Assembly: GCA_028564925.1 (NCBI GenBank)
Contig: CM053030.1
Span: 405,433,603 to 405,497,602 of the forward strand
DNA length: 64,000 nucleotides
Source: Lithobates sylvaticus
Taxonomy: Eukaryota > Chordata > Amphibia > Anura > Ranidae
Reading direction: 5' to 3'
Both the position numbers and the translations under genes were made by a program. Below, in pieces: positions 46,417 to 58,323 of the stretch. A model generated the notes under the pieces. That model searched no databases. It saw only the letters and a list, made by a program, of their open reading frames with translations, and was not told the DNA's origin. The stretch's first letter is position 1. Each line of letters opens with the position of its first letter.

Positions 46417-46842
46417 TGCCGCGTACACACAAGCGGATCTTCCGTCGGAAAAATCTTGGATGTTTTTTCCAATGGAATTCCGCTTAAGCTTGGCTTGCAT
46501 ACACACGGTGACACAAAAAAGTTCTCTGAACTTTCGACCGTCAAAAACGCGGTGACATACAACACTACGACGAGCCGAGAAAATGAAGTTCAATGCTTCC
46601 GAGCATGCGTCAAATTGTTTCCAAGCATGCATAGGAATTTTGCACGTCGGAATTGGTACAGACGATCGGAATATCCGATCAGAACTTTTTCTGGTCGAAA
46701 AATTGAGAACCTGCTCTCAATCTTTTGCTGGCTGGAATTCCGCCAGCAAAAGTCCGATGGAGCATACACACAGTCGCATTTTCGGACCAAAAGCTCTCAT
46801 CGGACTTTTGCTAGCGGAATTTCCACTCGTGTGTACGGGGCA
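46417..46842. mobile_element. Harbinger-type MITE (TGCCGCGTACACAC ends)
   Basis: The ends TGCCGCGTACACACAAGCGG and CCACTCGTGTGTACGGGGCA are flanked by TAA at 46414-46416 and 46843-46845. It is a sister of 28271-28696 (shared GAATTCCG, GAGCATGCGTC, TTTTGCACGTCGGAATT). Frames inside are not genes. Confidence 0.88.
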
Positions 46843-46982
46843 TAACACTGTGACCTGTGCCTGACACTCACTTACACTTAACAGTCAGCACAATGCACTG
46901 CAGGGCAAAGCCGTGGGTTCACTTACTTGTCAGCCTTCATAGCTTCACTTACCTTTCTTTCCCTTCACTCACCCACCACCTT

Positions 46983-47592
46983 TTTTTTAACAGAAAACTT
47001 TATTTATTTTTGTACATTACATGCTAAAACAACGGTACAGATATAGTCTTGTGTAGAGGTATCTCAACATATACAATAAATCCAAACTGAGAAAGCATAT
47101 ATCCATCAAGCATCTATCAAGTGATTGCCGGGAGCGATAGCAGTTAATGCAAGTACAATAATACAGACTGGTATCAAAGGAATCATCAACAATCCGAAGT
47201 TGCCCGTGTGAGTCCAGGTTATCTATAGCATTTCCCATCAGCTCATCCCACGTATCCCTAAAGAAAGTCATTTCCAACAATAAGGGTCTAGGTCACCCAT
47301 GAGGTCGAGTAGCTATCACAATGTCAATGAGCCCAACCTATCTCCATGGTTGTCCCATCCTATTCCCCATCCCTTAACGTGTATCAGGGCAGGTATTACG
47401 GGGGGTCAAGTTGTCTTTCCTGCACCCAGGCCACCCAGATCTTTTCAAACTTTTTCGGACAGTTGCGCCCCATGTAGGTTAATTTATATAATGGTAGTGC
47501 TGCGTCCACTAGGGCCTTCCACTGGGAGATTGTAGGTGTGTTGGGGTCATTTCACTTAAGAAGGATCGCCTTTCTGGCGTAGAAGGATGTAT
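46983..47592 (-). mobile_element. L1/Tx1-type LINE, 5'-truncated, with 16-bp target duplication
   Basis: A perfect 16-bp duplication ACTCACCCACCACCTT flanks it (46967-46982 and 47593-47608). On the minus strand it ends in AATAAAGTTTTCTG plus a short A tail. Its start encodes a LINE ORF2 C-terminus (YKLTYMGRNCPKKFEKIW, then VAWVQ). Poly(A), 5' truncation and a long target duplication are the marks of target-primed reverse transcription by L1-like machinery. It is dead on arrival at about 610 bp. It comes from a different lineage than the 0.7-7.9 kb LINE, judging by the different tail. Confidence 0.88.
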
Positions 47593-47608
47593 ACTCACCC
47601 ACCACCTT

Positions 47609-48406
47609 ACTGTTAACAGCAAAAAAAAGAAAAATACTTCTGGATATGGGAAGCATGTAACCCAACCTCTTTTCTTCCATCTGACAGAGCTGCATCTTGG
47701 TGATTGATCATGCAAACCCCCGGACACGCAGGTGTTAACATCCTTACACAAAACATCTTCTCTTCACTCCTGGCAGCCAAACAAAGTAGTATGGGAGCAA
47801 TAGGAAGGTACATCTGTGGAGCTGAGAAGGGTAGCAGTTAAGTAAATCTGTTGCTTTGCCTTAGCTGGGCAAAGTACAGGTTCACTTTAACAACATACAA
47901 CACTTTTTTTTTAGTTTTGGCTTAAGTTGTTTAGGCGTTAACACCTCTGAAATACTATTTTTGTTTGTGTACCATTGGGGAAATTTTCATTTACCTCCTT
48001 TCAAAGATGCACATTGGGGAGTTGGAAGATATCTTCCAAAGTAATGAAACTTTTCGTCTTAGATCGTTGACCCCAGAATAGCTGTCCCAACTGGAAGCTT
48101 TCCCCTTACCTCTGTTCTGGGGACAATTCTTATTTTAATTGTTTTTATTGTTTTGCAAGAAAAAAAATATAGAAATTTATAACAATAGCAAAGGAATACC
48201 AGAGCCCCACACAAGGTGAATACAGTATATCTGAAAGTGCTCAAATAAGTGTGCTAACAAATATGCAGTTATAATAATTGTCTTTAGATTCAGGAGGAGT
48301 TCCATTCATTGCACCTTAATATACCTCTGTCAAATAGAAGAATTTAATGTGCTTAACCATTCAAAAATATAAGAATGTGAACAGCATGCCCCACAACATG
48401 AGACTA
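47609..48406. other. Non-coding, no recognised element
   Basis: No repeat ends or coding were recognised. Confidence 0.4.
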
Positions 48407-48410
48407 TTAA

Positions 48411-48597
48411 CCCCTTCCCGCCGACTTGCCTCCCAACCTTTAAGGATTATAAAAGCCGGGAGGTGGACATTCTGATGATCGCTGTGATTGGCTGTCACTC
48501 TCAGCACTGCAAGTTGTTTTAACAGGGCTGCATATATGCAGCCACTCAGCGTTAAGGCCCACCCGCCAAATATATGTGTGCGGCCGACATCAAGGGG
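48411..48597. mobile_element. Short piggyBac-type element
   Basis: TTAA flanks it at 48407-48410 and 48598-48601. The ends are CCCCTTCCCGCCGACTTG and GCGGCCGACATCAAGGGG. It is 187 bp and retains only the two ends of the family. Confidence 0.75.
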
Positions 48598-48601
48598 TTA
48601 A

Positions 48602-49624
48602 TGAAGGTTTAATTAGGTTCTAGAGAGAGGGAATAGCAAAAAAGAGGTAGAAAGAAATCTGAGAATTGAGAATACACTTTAATTACAGTCAACTGTAATT
48701 ATTGTCTTATCATTTGCTTCCCCTGTCTCTGTACAGATCTATCTGCTATTTACATGTGTTGGTGATGTTGGCCAGACCACACTTTATTAGAATGTCTTAA
48801 TTTCAATGCTGGTGACACATCAGTCATACATTTCACTCACATCACAATCAAAGTTTACTGCTAAAACCTTTAGAAAAGTTGTTATTTTTAGGTGAAAACT
48901 ATGACAAGAGGAAACGTTTTGTACATATCAAGCATGTGAAGGAATGATCTCACCTCAGGCTGTGGATTTTGGACACATCTAAGAACCCTTGTAATCATTT
49001 TTGTTGAATGCAATAACACCTATCGAACACTGCCAGGAGACTGAGTGTTGCCCTCCTGCTGAACTCGTAACAGGGCTAGGTTTAGCCCATTGCACCTCAT
49101 TTTCAAAAACATGCTTGGATGGAATTAGGTTTTCTTAGAGGAACGTATGAAGGTTAAATTCAGCTGTGTTTCATAGATTTCCTTTCTCAGTCACAGTACT
49201 CTAGCATTAGAAAATTCTGTAATGCTGAGGAATTTGCAATATTGGGATTTCTGAATAAGACAGACTTGGATAATTTCAGATGACGCAGCACTTCAGCTGT
49301 AGGTTGATAAGGACATGCTGAAACTTGTACTTTCAAGAAACCAGCAAAAGACTGTCTAGAACTACTCTGCACCTTATCAAAACTTACCTATGTAATGAAT
49401 GACCGTAAACGCAAAAGATCCTACATGTGAAATTAGTCCAGTCAGCTCTACCTTTCAAGTCTGCAGGGCAGGTTAGAACATGAAAAGAAGAAAGTTGTTC
49501 ACAAGGCAAAATGCGTTTCTCATTTTAGCTTTTCAGTTCCAAGATGGTCCCATGCTGTGCTCCCTAATGCAGATGCTGTTTCACATCATGGTGGCAGCCT
49601 GGGGCCATGCACTTCAAGCAAATT
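48602..49624. other. Single-copy-looking non-coding DNA
   Basis: Balanced composition with no repeat ends or convincing coding. Confidence 0.4.
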
Positions 49625-49627
49625 ACA

Positions 49628-49631
<4 letters not shown>

Positions 49632-49673
<42 letters not shown>
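49632..49673. repeat. (AT)n microsatellite at the PLE left edge
   Basis: A pure AT run continues the flanking duplication ACATTCATATATAT. It probably expanded after the insertion. Confidence 0.9.
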
Positions 49674-49676
<3 letters not shown>

Positions 49677-51413
49677 GGTGAAAAATGTAGCACTAAAAAT
49701 ATAAAACAATAAACATTGAACAATGTACCAAATGTTATGTGTAAATAATAACTTTGTGATAAAAATCAATCTCAAATATAGTGAATATGAGACAAAGCAT
49801 ATATATAATGAGTAGAAACACAAGTGAAACAGTCCCAAAGGTGAAACAATCCTATGGTAAACATATATTACAAAAAAGTTGTTGCTCAGAGGTGGGGGTA
49901 CAATGGCCTTAGCAGGCATGTAGAGCATCAGGGATAGTGTGTTCTCCACCCAAGATAAGGGGTATGCACTCTTACCGGAAGTAGTGCAATCGAGTGTCAG
50001 CGACAACGAGTCAATCAATCCCAATCAGCAGATTTCCAAAACAATCCAGGGAATCCAAAGAGCTCCAAGAACAAATCCAGGGAATCGTGCAGGTAACCAT
50101 AAGGCTGGAACTCAGATGTTAAGCAGCCAGACTGGAAAGCCAAAAACTCTCATCCGAGGGGATATAGAAAGAATAAATGCCTCCATATGGTGTAGGTCAA
50201 AAAGGTGTTTTTTTTATTGAAAAAAAACAACATTCATCCATAAGAATACAAATGTGATCACAGAGTAAAAGCAATGTGGGGAGTAGAAAGCCAAGTCCGA
50301 CGCATTTGGTCCCAATGGACTTCAACTGGGGCATATATCGGCTCCCCCACATTGCACATATTTATAAATTACACATAAGTTAAAAGAAACAATCAGCAAG
50401 GACCTAGTATGCGGCATCAACCCGGAAAAGGTACGGCCAACATGAATCTCGTGCCCAAAGTCCTGAGACCGGTGATTGGAGAAAGGCCAGTCACATGACG
50501 GCATGAGTTCCAAGCCTCAGTATGGGAACCAATGTACAGAGCAGGCCGGATCCCATGGCACCAAACAATGATGTCATGGGAGCATGACTGCACCTGTAAG
50601 GTCAACCCCAAAATTACGCGGCCAACACGAGACAAACATCTGAAAAGCCTACGAAAATGGGTGACGCTGGTCACGTGACTGACAGCAACAAGTCACAACC
50701 TCACTGGGAAGGGAGACATAATCTCATCGCCACTAGGTCACATGCCCGCAAATACAGTGTCATGGAAACGTAACCCAGCCTGAGGCATCAACCCAGAAGT
50801 AACAACACAGGGCAGATAAGCTGCATAACTTTGGTCACGCAATCCACACCAATGTAACCAAACCTTTTATGGCCAAGAGCGCATTCACACCATAAAATTT
50901 GGTTACAAAGTGAGGTTGTGCGCACTAGTTACACCCATTCTTCACACCATAAAAGTGGTGACCAAATGCGCCTCAAGTCCAAAAGGCAAAAGTAACACAC
51001 CTCATTTAAGAAGCAGGACTAAAACATAATAACTCCTGGATCATAAAAAGAAGCATATAATGTCATAAAAATATGAAATACCACTTATTAGAAAAATATA
51101 ATAAAGAATAGTATAGGTTGGAAATGTAAGTGAAGTATGAAGATTCAAGCTTGATTGACGAAAGAATTCATGTCCCACTCAACGTTAATACCGAACAGCA
51201 AATAGGACTTGAGCTTGTGTATCCAGTATGTTTCAAGGCGGGAGACACCGCAAAGGCGGGAATCCCCCCTCCAATGTGGAACAAACTTGTCAATGATTTT
51301 GAAACTATGGAGTGGAGATTGGGTATCTCTTGATGCCTTTATGACTTCACTCAACCATAATCATAGGAGCATTTGTTTGAGCTACAAGGCTAGACTTACT
51401 ACTATTCATTTCC

Positions 51414-52400
51414 TTGATCATTAGATATCAGTTGTTGATCAACATCTGGAATTTAAAACTTATTTCAAGCCTACGGACCGGAATGGATACATTCCGGTCG
51501 ATAGTTGTCACCGTACACAATGGCTTAAATCGGTTCCATGCAGCCAATTCTTACAAGGACAACCGATTTTTTCTCCCAGTCCCAAATTCTGAAAAACAGA
51601 TTTCTAGAAAAAGGCTACAGATCTATAGATCTTGATACAGAGATCAATAGGGTTTCCCTGGTAGATAAGAATAAGAACTCTTTGCTGACAGATCATGCCA
51701 AGCCCGTCCCAGATAATAAGTTCAAATGGTATTTTTTAACCACTTATTCGGTCAGAATACAGACAGATTAAGGAGATAATCAATAAACCTTGGAGAAACC
51801 TTCAGAGTGATAGGTACTTAGGTCCGGTCATTCCGGAACAGGCTGGTGTTATATTTAGAGGGGCACGGTCAATACAGGGACAAATTGGGCCAAATGTGAT
51901 TGACCCACCCAAAACCATTACCTTTTTTTTAGCAATGTAAGGGCTATTATCGATGCCGTAAGTGTAATGTGTGTCTCCATAATATCTGTGGGAGACGCAA
52001 AACGGACACATTCACTTCATCTGCCACACAACATACTTATCCCATGAAACATTTTACCACTTGTGCTACAAGATAAATTTTTTATCTATTGACTTGTCCT
52101 TGTAAGAAACAATACGTGGGACGTACTATTAGGTCATTCTCAGTGCGGGTCAGCGCACATTTGGCCAGCATTAGGATAGGAAGAACTAACCATAGCATCC
52201 CCCGCCATTATTTAAAACATCACAATAAAGATCCTGTAGGAACACAGTTTCAAATCATTGACAAGTTTGTTCCACATTGGAGGGGGGAGTCCTGCCTTCG
52301 CAGTGTCTCCCGCCTTGAAACATACTGGATACACAAGTCCTATTCACCGTTCTGTATGAACGTCGAGTGGGTCAAATTCTTTCATCAATCAAGCTTGAAT
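51414..52400 (+). pseudogene. Penelope-like RT C-terminus and GIY-YIG endonuclease (fossil)
   Basis: The remnant shows PLE-typical strings in order: a connector region with KNRFLEKGYRSIDLD and NKFKWYFLTTYS, a short cysteine cluster near 51960-52010, then the GIY-YIG nuclease. The nuclease includes CPCKKQYVGRTIRSFSVRV, HSIPRHYLKHHNKDPVG and WRGESCLRSVSRLETYWIHK. In the family this nuclease nicks the target for reverse transcription. The copy is non-functional, with several breaks. The left inverted arm repeats only the last third of the nuclease (about 51145-51354, minus strand). Confidence 0.82.
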
Positions 52401-53187
52401 CTTCATACTTCACTTACATTTCCAACCTATACTATACTTTATTATATTTTTCGAATAAGTGGTATTTCATATTTTTATGACATTATATGTTATTTTTATG
52501 ATCCAGGAGTTATTATGTTTTAGTTCTGCTTCTTAAATGAGGTGTGTTACTTTTGCCTTTTGGACTTGAGGCACATTTGGCACATTTGGTCACCACTTTT
52601 ATGGTGTGAATTCTCTCTTGGCCATAAAAAGGTTTGGTTACATTGCCGTGGATTGCGTGACCGAAGTAATGCAGCTTATTGGCTGTGGAGTTAGATGTCT
52701 GCCCTGTGTTGTTGTTAATTCAGGGTTGATGCCTCACGCTGTTTTATGTTTCCATGACACTGTATTGGCGGTCATGTGACCTAGTGGTGATGAGACTATG
52801 TCTTTGATCCCAGTGAGGTTATGCCTGGCTGCCAGTCACCCGTTTTCAAAGGCTTTTCAAACAAGATGTTTGTCTCGTGTTGGCCGTGTCATTTTTGGGT
52901 TGACCTTACAGGTGTAGTCACGCTCCCATGACATCATTGTTTGGTGCCGTGGGATCCGGCCTGCTCTGTACATTGGTTCCCATACCTAGGCTTGGAGCTC
53001 ATGCCGTCATGTAACCGGCCTTTCTCCAATCACTGGTCTCAGGACTTTGGGCGCGAGGTTCATGTCGGCTGTACCTCTTCCGGGTTGATGCCGCATACCA
53101 GGTCCTTGCTGATTGTTTTTTTAACTTATGTGTAATTTATAAATATGTGCAATGTGGGGGAGCCGATATATGCCATAAGTCCATTGG

Positions 53188-53200
53188 GACGAAACGCATC
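53188..53200 (+). ncRNA. Hammerhead-like box in PLE pseudo-LTR
   Basis: GACGAAACGCATC is preceded by a GTCC/GGAC stem II (53178-53190). Its inverted counterpart lies at 50299-50311 in the left arm and is further decayed. The other core box is not a consensus match. Confidence 0.45.
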
Positions 53201-53629
53201 AGCTTGGCTTTTTGCTCCCCACATTGCTTTTACTCTGTGATCACATTTGTATTCTTATGGATGAATGTTGTTTTTTTCAATAAAACCCACCTTTTTGACC
53301 TACACCATATGGAGGCATTTTTTCTTTCTATATCCCCTCGGATGGGAGTTTTTGGCTTTCCAGTCTGGCTGTTTAATATCTGAGTTCCAGCCTTATGGTT
53401 ACCTGCACGATTCCCTGGATTTGTTCTTGGAGCTCCTTGGATTCCCTGGATCATTTTGGAAAACTATCCTCGCTTAATTGATTCATTATAGCTGACACTC
53501 GAGTCCACTACTTCCGGTAAGAGTGCATACCCCTTATCTTGGGTGGAGGGCACACTATCCTTGATGCTCTACATGCCTGTTAAGGCCATTGTACCCCCAC
53601 TTCTGAGCAACTATATAATGTTTATACTC

Positions 53630-53676
<47 letters not shown>

Positions 53677-53879
53677 TTTGTCTCATATTCACTATATTTG
53701 AGATTGATTTTTATCACAAAGTTCTTATTATTTACACATAACATTTGGTACATTGTTCAACGTTTATTGTTTTATATTTTTAGCGCTGGCTAGCACATTC
53801 TTATATAGCAGCTGTTCATTCTTCCTCACACATTGGGTTAGCGCAGTAATATCCCCTATTCACATTCATATATATATAT

Positions 53880-55224
53880 GTAAGAACACAAACTAAAAAT
53901 GTTAGGTCCCCTTTTAAAAGCTTTTGTTAAAAATTACAATTAAGTTTATGGTTAATCTGCTGCTAGCCAAGATGCTCTAAAAGTATGCAAACATGGCTTT
54001 TTTATATGAGAGTTTTTAAACAGAGCTCCCTGAGAAATTTCATTTTCTGTCCTTTAGATTAGCTCGCTGCTGTCCGTTGCAGGATCCTCCCAATCAGCAG
54101 TCAGGGCTTGTAAGTTGTTTTAAGTTTAGGATAAGGTAGAGAAGGTTTAAAAGCTCTGATTTTAGTTGCTGCTGCCTGTGTCCCATAGAGTTTATTTTCC
54201 TTCGCTTCCCATCCAAGAGACACAACCGGAAGTGCAAGAACATCTTTACAAAGTGAGAGGAATTCTCCACTTAGACAGTTGTCACTGGAAGAAGTATCCC
54301 CACTGGAAGATTTACCTTTCGTCTCGATCTGGTGACAACTGGAACATTTTGATTTCCCATCACTTTAGGTCTCGTTGATAAAGGTCACCAGGACAAACAA
54401 CGACACAGCAAAAAAACCTTGGAAAGGTTTCTAATCCTTCTCTACTCTGTTGAAACTATCAAGAAAAATGCAATCAATAAATTAAATAAGTGGCTGGGGG
54501 AAGTAGGAACGGAGTGGAATCCATAGGTGAGTTTTAATTTAAGTGGCAACAGGTAGAACTCGCCAATGAAGATACTTAAAAACCTTGCACGTAGCTAACT
54601 TGGATATAATGGATACTGGATATACTGGATATAATCGTTTTTTCTCACAAAATGCATTTGCACATTAAAGGATCTGAATATCCTAATAACCAGCAACAAA
54701 ATACTGTATCAATTTTTTTTTATAAAGCCTAAATTCAACCAAAATATTTTTTGTAAAGAGTGGAGAAGGGTTAGAACTTCTGTCAGGTCTTCATTACTGT
54801 ATATGTCCCTGATGGAAGAACCTTCTCTTAATTTCCTCATCCTGTGACACCAGGGCAAGAAATCAGTAGGAAAAAAATCATGTGTATCAAATATAGAGAT
54901 ATGTTTCACACATGTGCTCATCTGGGTTCGGGACTCTGAAGCCAGTGGATCCCAACAAAACTGAATGAAAAAATCAAAAAATCAGAGAGGAGAGCAAGGT
55001 TATGTGACCTGACAAACCACTCATCCAGTCACAGAACTCTTTCTGCGCTGTAGAGGATACTCCATAGGACTCCACACAGTAGGCCAATTTTTATGAATGG
55101 AAAGGACCAAGTGTTAATATCAAAGCACAGTGTAAGGGAGAGTGGATATAGTTTCCGTTCTCCATCATAAATTAACTCCATAGAAGCAACAGAGAGGTTC
55201 CACTCTCAACCACACTCTACTAGA
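53880..55224. other. Mostly single-copy-looking DNA with one repeat fragment
   Basis: 54170-54470 resembles the GGAAGATTT repeat at 31651 (TGGAAGATTTACCTTTCGTC, GGTGACAACT, TCTAATCCTTCTCTACTCTGTT). The rest has no recognised feature. Confidence 0.4.
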
Positions 55225-56430
55225 AAGCAGTGGCAGCCCGTGCATTGTGAGCGCACGGGTGCCGCCCCCCCTAACACCACCGCCGTCCTCCCTATCCATG
55301 CACCCGGCCCCTTTCAGGACGCCGGGCACATGAATTCCTATGGTGGGGATAGGCTGGGGGGTGTATTTTGAAGCACCTAATTAGAGCCAGAGGCTTTAAT
55401 AGGCTTCAAAATAGGGTGGGCTCGGGGCGCAGAGCACTGCGTCCCGATCCCACCTTGTTGTGTGACGATAGCGAATACATTTTCACTATGGTCACACTTA
55501 AGGTCCTCACCCCCAATCAGGAGGCAGGTCTGTTTCCTGATTGGCCAAAGCACCAGGCGATCATATTGGATGCCTAGTGCTTTGGAATAGGAGACATGCT
55601 GGAGCCGGAGCTGCCGCCGACACCACACCACAACAGTCCACACAGAACCTAGTGCCGGACCTACCACGGAAGGGGGGTGGGGTAAGTGTCGTGAGTCCCG
55701 CACCAGGAGTGGGGGTAAGTACCACAAACCATGCGCTGGAGTTGAGAGGGGGTGCTGTCATTGCCGCAAGCCCCCGCGCCGGAGGTGGGGGGGTGCTGTG
55801 AGTCCATCTGTGGGGGGGTGCTCTATATACCCTATTTGTGATGCTGGGCTGTATACCCTATCTGTGATATCTGTGATGCTGGGCTGTATACCCAATCTGT
55901 GATGCTGGGCTATATACTCCTGACACTAATGCCCCATACACACGGTCGGATTTTCCGATGGATTTTGTCCTATCGGACAATGTTGTCGGAAATTCCGACC
56001 GTGTGTAGGCACCATCGGACAGTTTCCATCGGATTGTCCGATCACACCAATTCCGATCGTGTGTAGCGAATTCCGACGGACAAAGTGCCACGCATGCTCA
56101 GATCACATTACAAGACCAAAGCTATTGGCTACTAGCCTCTACGTAGTCCCGTCGTAGGCAACAAACATCACCACGTTCAGAATGATCGGATTTTCTGACA
56201 ACTTTGTCCGACCGTGTGTATGCAACACCAGTGTCGGACTAAATCCGTCGGACCAAATCCGATGGATTTGGTGGTCGGATTTTACGACCGTGTGTATGGG
56301 GCTTAAGGGTGAAATACATGGAACAGAGTGGGTGGACTATATAAGGGGTTGGGCTTAATGAAAAGTGGGAAAGGGGTCAAAAAGGAAGGGCGGGGTCTGG
56401 CACGCCCCCCCCCCCCTAGAGAGTGTAAAA
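55225..56430. repeat. GC-rich repeat region interrupted by a Harbinger-type MITE
   Basis: GCAGTGGCAGCCCGTGCATTG with GTGCCGCCCCCCC begins it near 55230, and GGTCTGGCACGCCCCCCC closes it near 56415. This could be one non-autonomous element whose ends I cannot fix. It includes G-rich CCGGAG-GGGGG-GTGCTGTG repeats (55660-55830) and about three units of GCTGGGCTGTATACCCTATC with TGTGATG (55835-55915). The frames through it are not genes. Confidence 0.45.
55930..56303. mobile_element. Harbinger-type MITE (TGCCCCATACACACGG ends)
   Basis: The ends TGCCCCATACACACGGTCGG and ACGACCGTGTGTATGGGGCT are flanked by TAA at 55927-55929 and 56304-56306. It is nearly the same as 11572-11997 in its central blocks (CTATTGGCTACTAGCCTCTA, CAGAATGATCGGATTTT). 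Confidence 0.9.
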
Positions 56431-57387
56431 GACCCTAGACAAGGCATCACAAAAGGTGTGTATGGCAAAATCTACTGGCACTTGACTGAATTTAGGTGAC
56501 ATAACGTTTTACTTTGTGTCCCCCAGCCTTTTGGAACATACATACATGCTAAAAGAAGCTGCATGTGGTGCCTGTCAGGATTACTGCCTGACAACACATG
56601 GAAAATAAAGTCTTATGTTTAACAATACAAAACGCCATAAGCCTGGGAGCTGATCATGAGGAAAAGCAGGTGTTGTATTCTGGCTTTTGTCTACTTCATT
56701 TGAGTCAAGGCTGCACACATGGAACAAGTAAACTAGGCTTTTCTAGGTTTCTTATCTGCACTACAAGTGTAGGGAGTGAGACACATGGAATAAGCACAAA
56801 TTATGTCTTCAAGTAATGTCATAATATGAAGTACTCATCCTAAGGACTGTGATTCAGCTCAACTTACAATAAGAGCCCTGTTCTTTAGTTCTAGCTACAT
56901 GTTCTGCATGGTAAAACCTTTGTAAGATAGATGGATGGATGGGCAACCACCAACCTTATACAAAAACATCTTTCAAAAAGTAAAAGTGATCTGTGCATAT
57001 TATCATCTCTCAATTCTCTTACATGGGAAACAAGGACACCTTTTGGCACAAAGTATGAGGGCAAATGACACAACCCTGCTACACCTCCAGTTACTTGACT
57101 ATGAAAAATGACCCAAAAAGTGCGTGGTTAATCCTGCTACTTTTCCTTTACAACAGGTTTTCTAGATAACAAATGCAAAAATATAGAGTTTGGATGCATG
57201 GATTTGTGTATTTTAACATCAATGAACTGTACATTTTTTTTACACAGATTAATACAACAGAAGGAAAAAAGAGGACAAAGAAGGGCAAGAAGGACAGAAG
57301 ATTTGGTTCTAAATGAGGGACATTGGAGAGCTTTGAGTTTCCCTGCTGTGTATACCTATTTTGGTCAGCAGAACTTGCTATGCAATA
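56431..57387. other. Single-copy-looking non-coding DNA
   Basis: No repeat ends or coding were recognised. A short GGATGGATGG run lies at 56932. Confidence 0.4.
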
Positions 57388-57874
57388 TTAAAGGGGGTTG
57401 TAAACCCTTGTGTTTTTTCACCTTAAGGCATCCTATGCACCTGGCACCTTAAACACCTGGCAGTCACCGGCCCCCCAGCCCCCTATTTTACTTACTTGAG
57501 CCCCTGCATCTGTTTGGAGAGGACGTGATTTCCCTCTCTCCACTGGGTCCTGGCTCTTGATTGGATAGATTAATAGCAGCGCATCCATTGGCTCCCGTTG
57601 CTGTCAATGAAATCCAATGACGCAGGTGCTGGGAGGGCGGGGCCAAGTCCGGCATTCGTGTCTGTGGACACAAATGCTGGACTCGGGAATGCACCCGCAA
57701 GGTAACCCCCTCAGGAGAGCGCTTCTCCTAGGGGGTTATCTGATGCGGGGAGGAGCCGTAAGAGCTGTCGGGGGACCCCAGAAGAGGATGTTCAGGGGCC
57801 TGAACAGTGGAGATAAGTATGACAAGTTTGTTATTTTAAAAAATTAAAATAAACATCCTTTACATTCACTTTAA
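57388..57874 (+). mobile_element. Non-autonomous element (TTAAAGGGGGTTGTAAACCC ends)
   Basis: The left end is TTAAAGGGGGTTGTAAACCC and the right end TCCTTTACATTCACTTTAA. The core with CACCTTAAGGCATCCTATGC, CCAATGACGCAGG and GATAAGTATGACAAGTTTG has the same order as 29960-30440 (minus strand) and the piece ending at 42882. It is non-coding. Confidence 0.7.
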
Positions 57875-57900
57875 GCCTTTGATGTCTACAATCTGTAAAA

Positions 57901-58021
57901 CAGGGGTGTCCAACCTTTTGACCTTCCTGGGCCACATTGGAAGAAGAATTGTCTTGGGCCACACATAAAATACACTAGCAATAAGGATAGATGTTGAGCA
58001 GAAAAATTCAGGTAGGTCACA
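57901..58021 (+). mobile_element. hAT-like fragment (CAGGGGTGTCCAACC end)
   Basis: It begins with the hAT-style tip CAGGGGTGTCCAACCTTTTG and runs through GGGCCACATTGGAAGAAGAA and TTGGGCCACACATAAAATAC. The opposite end is not in view because the sequence runs into the autonomous hAT. I associate very similar words with an interspersed repeat in primate genomes. That is from memory and was not checked. Confidence 0.5.
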
Positions 58022-58323
58022 AGTAGGGATGAGCCGAACACCCCCGGGTTCGGTTCGCACCAGAACCTTCGAACCGACCGAAAGTTTGCGCGAATTTTCG
58101 AACCCTATACGTTATAATGGACGCGAACGTTCGAAATCAAAAGTGCTAATTACAACGGCCAATATGCATGTTAATGTCATAAAACAGGTTTGGGGACCCG
58201 GGTCCTGCCCCAGGGGACATATATCAATGCAAAAAGAACTTTTAAAAACTAACGTTTTTTCGGGAGCAGTCATTTTAATGATGCATAAAGTGAAAAAAAA
58301 AAAAAAGTGAAATTTTCCTTTAA

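Larger units (their letters stand above)
49674..53861 (+). mobile_element. Penelope-like element, large inverted structure
   Basis: A fossil PLE flanked by ACATTCATATATATAT (49625 onward and 53862 onward). The left arm, about 49674-51380, is an inverted copy of the 3' part of the right-hand unit, about 52240-53790. The right-hand unit (51400-53861) is in sense orientation. It retains part of a PLE reverse-transcriptase C-terminal region and a GIY-YIG nuclease domain, then a pseudo-LTR with a hammerhead-like box at 53188-53200. The right end has a tail missing from the left arm, as in the 43.3 kb copy. The coding parts are broken in several places. Arm identity is visibly lower than in the 43.3 kb palindrome, so it is older. 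Confidence 0.85.

Noticed and set aside
46456-46864. 129-codon and 93-codon frames
   Set aside because: They lie wholly inside a Harbinger-type MITE with TAA flanks. No conserved domain was seen.
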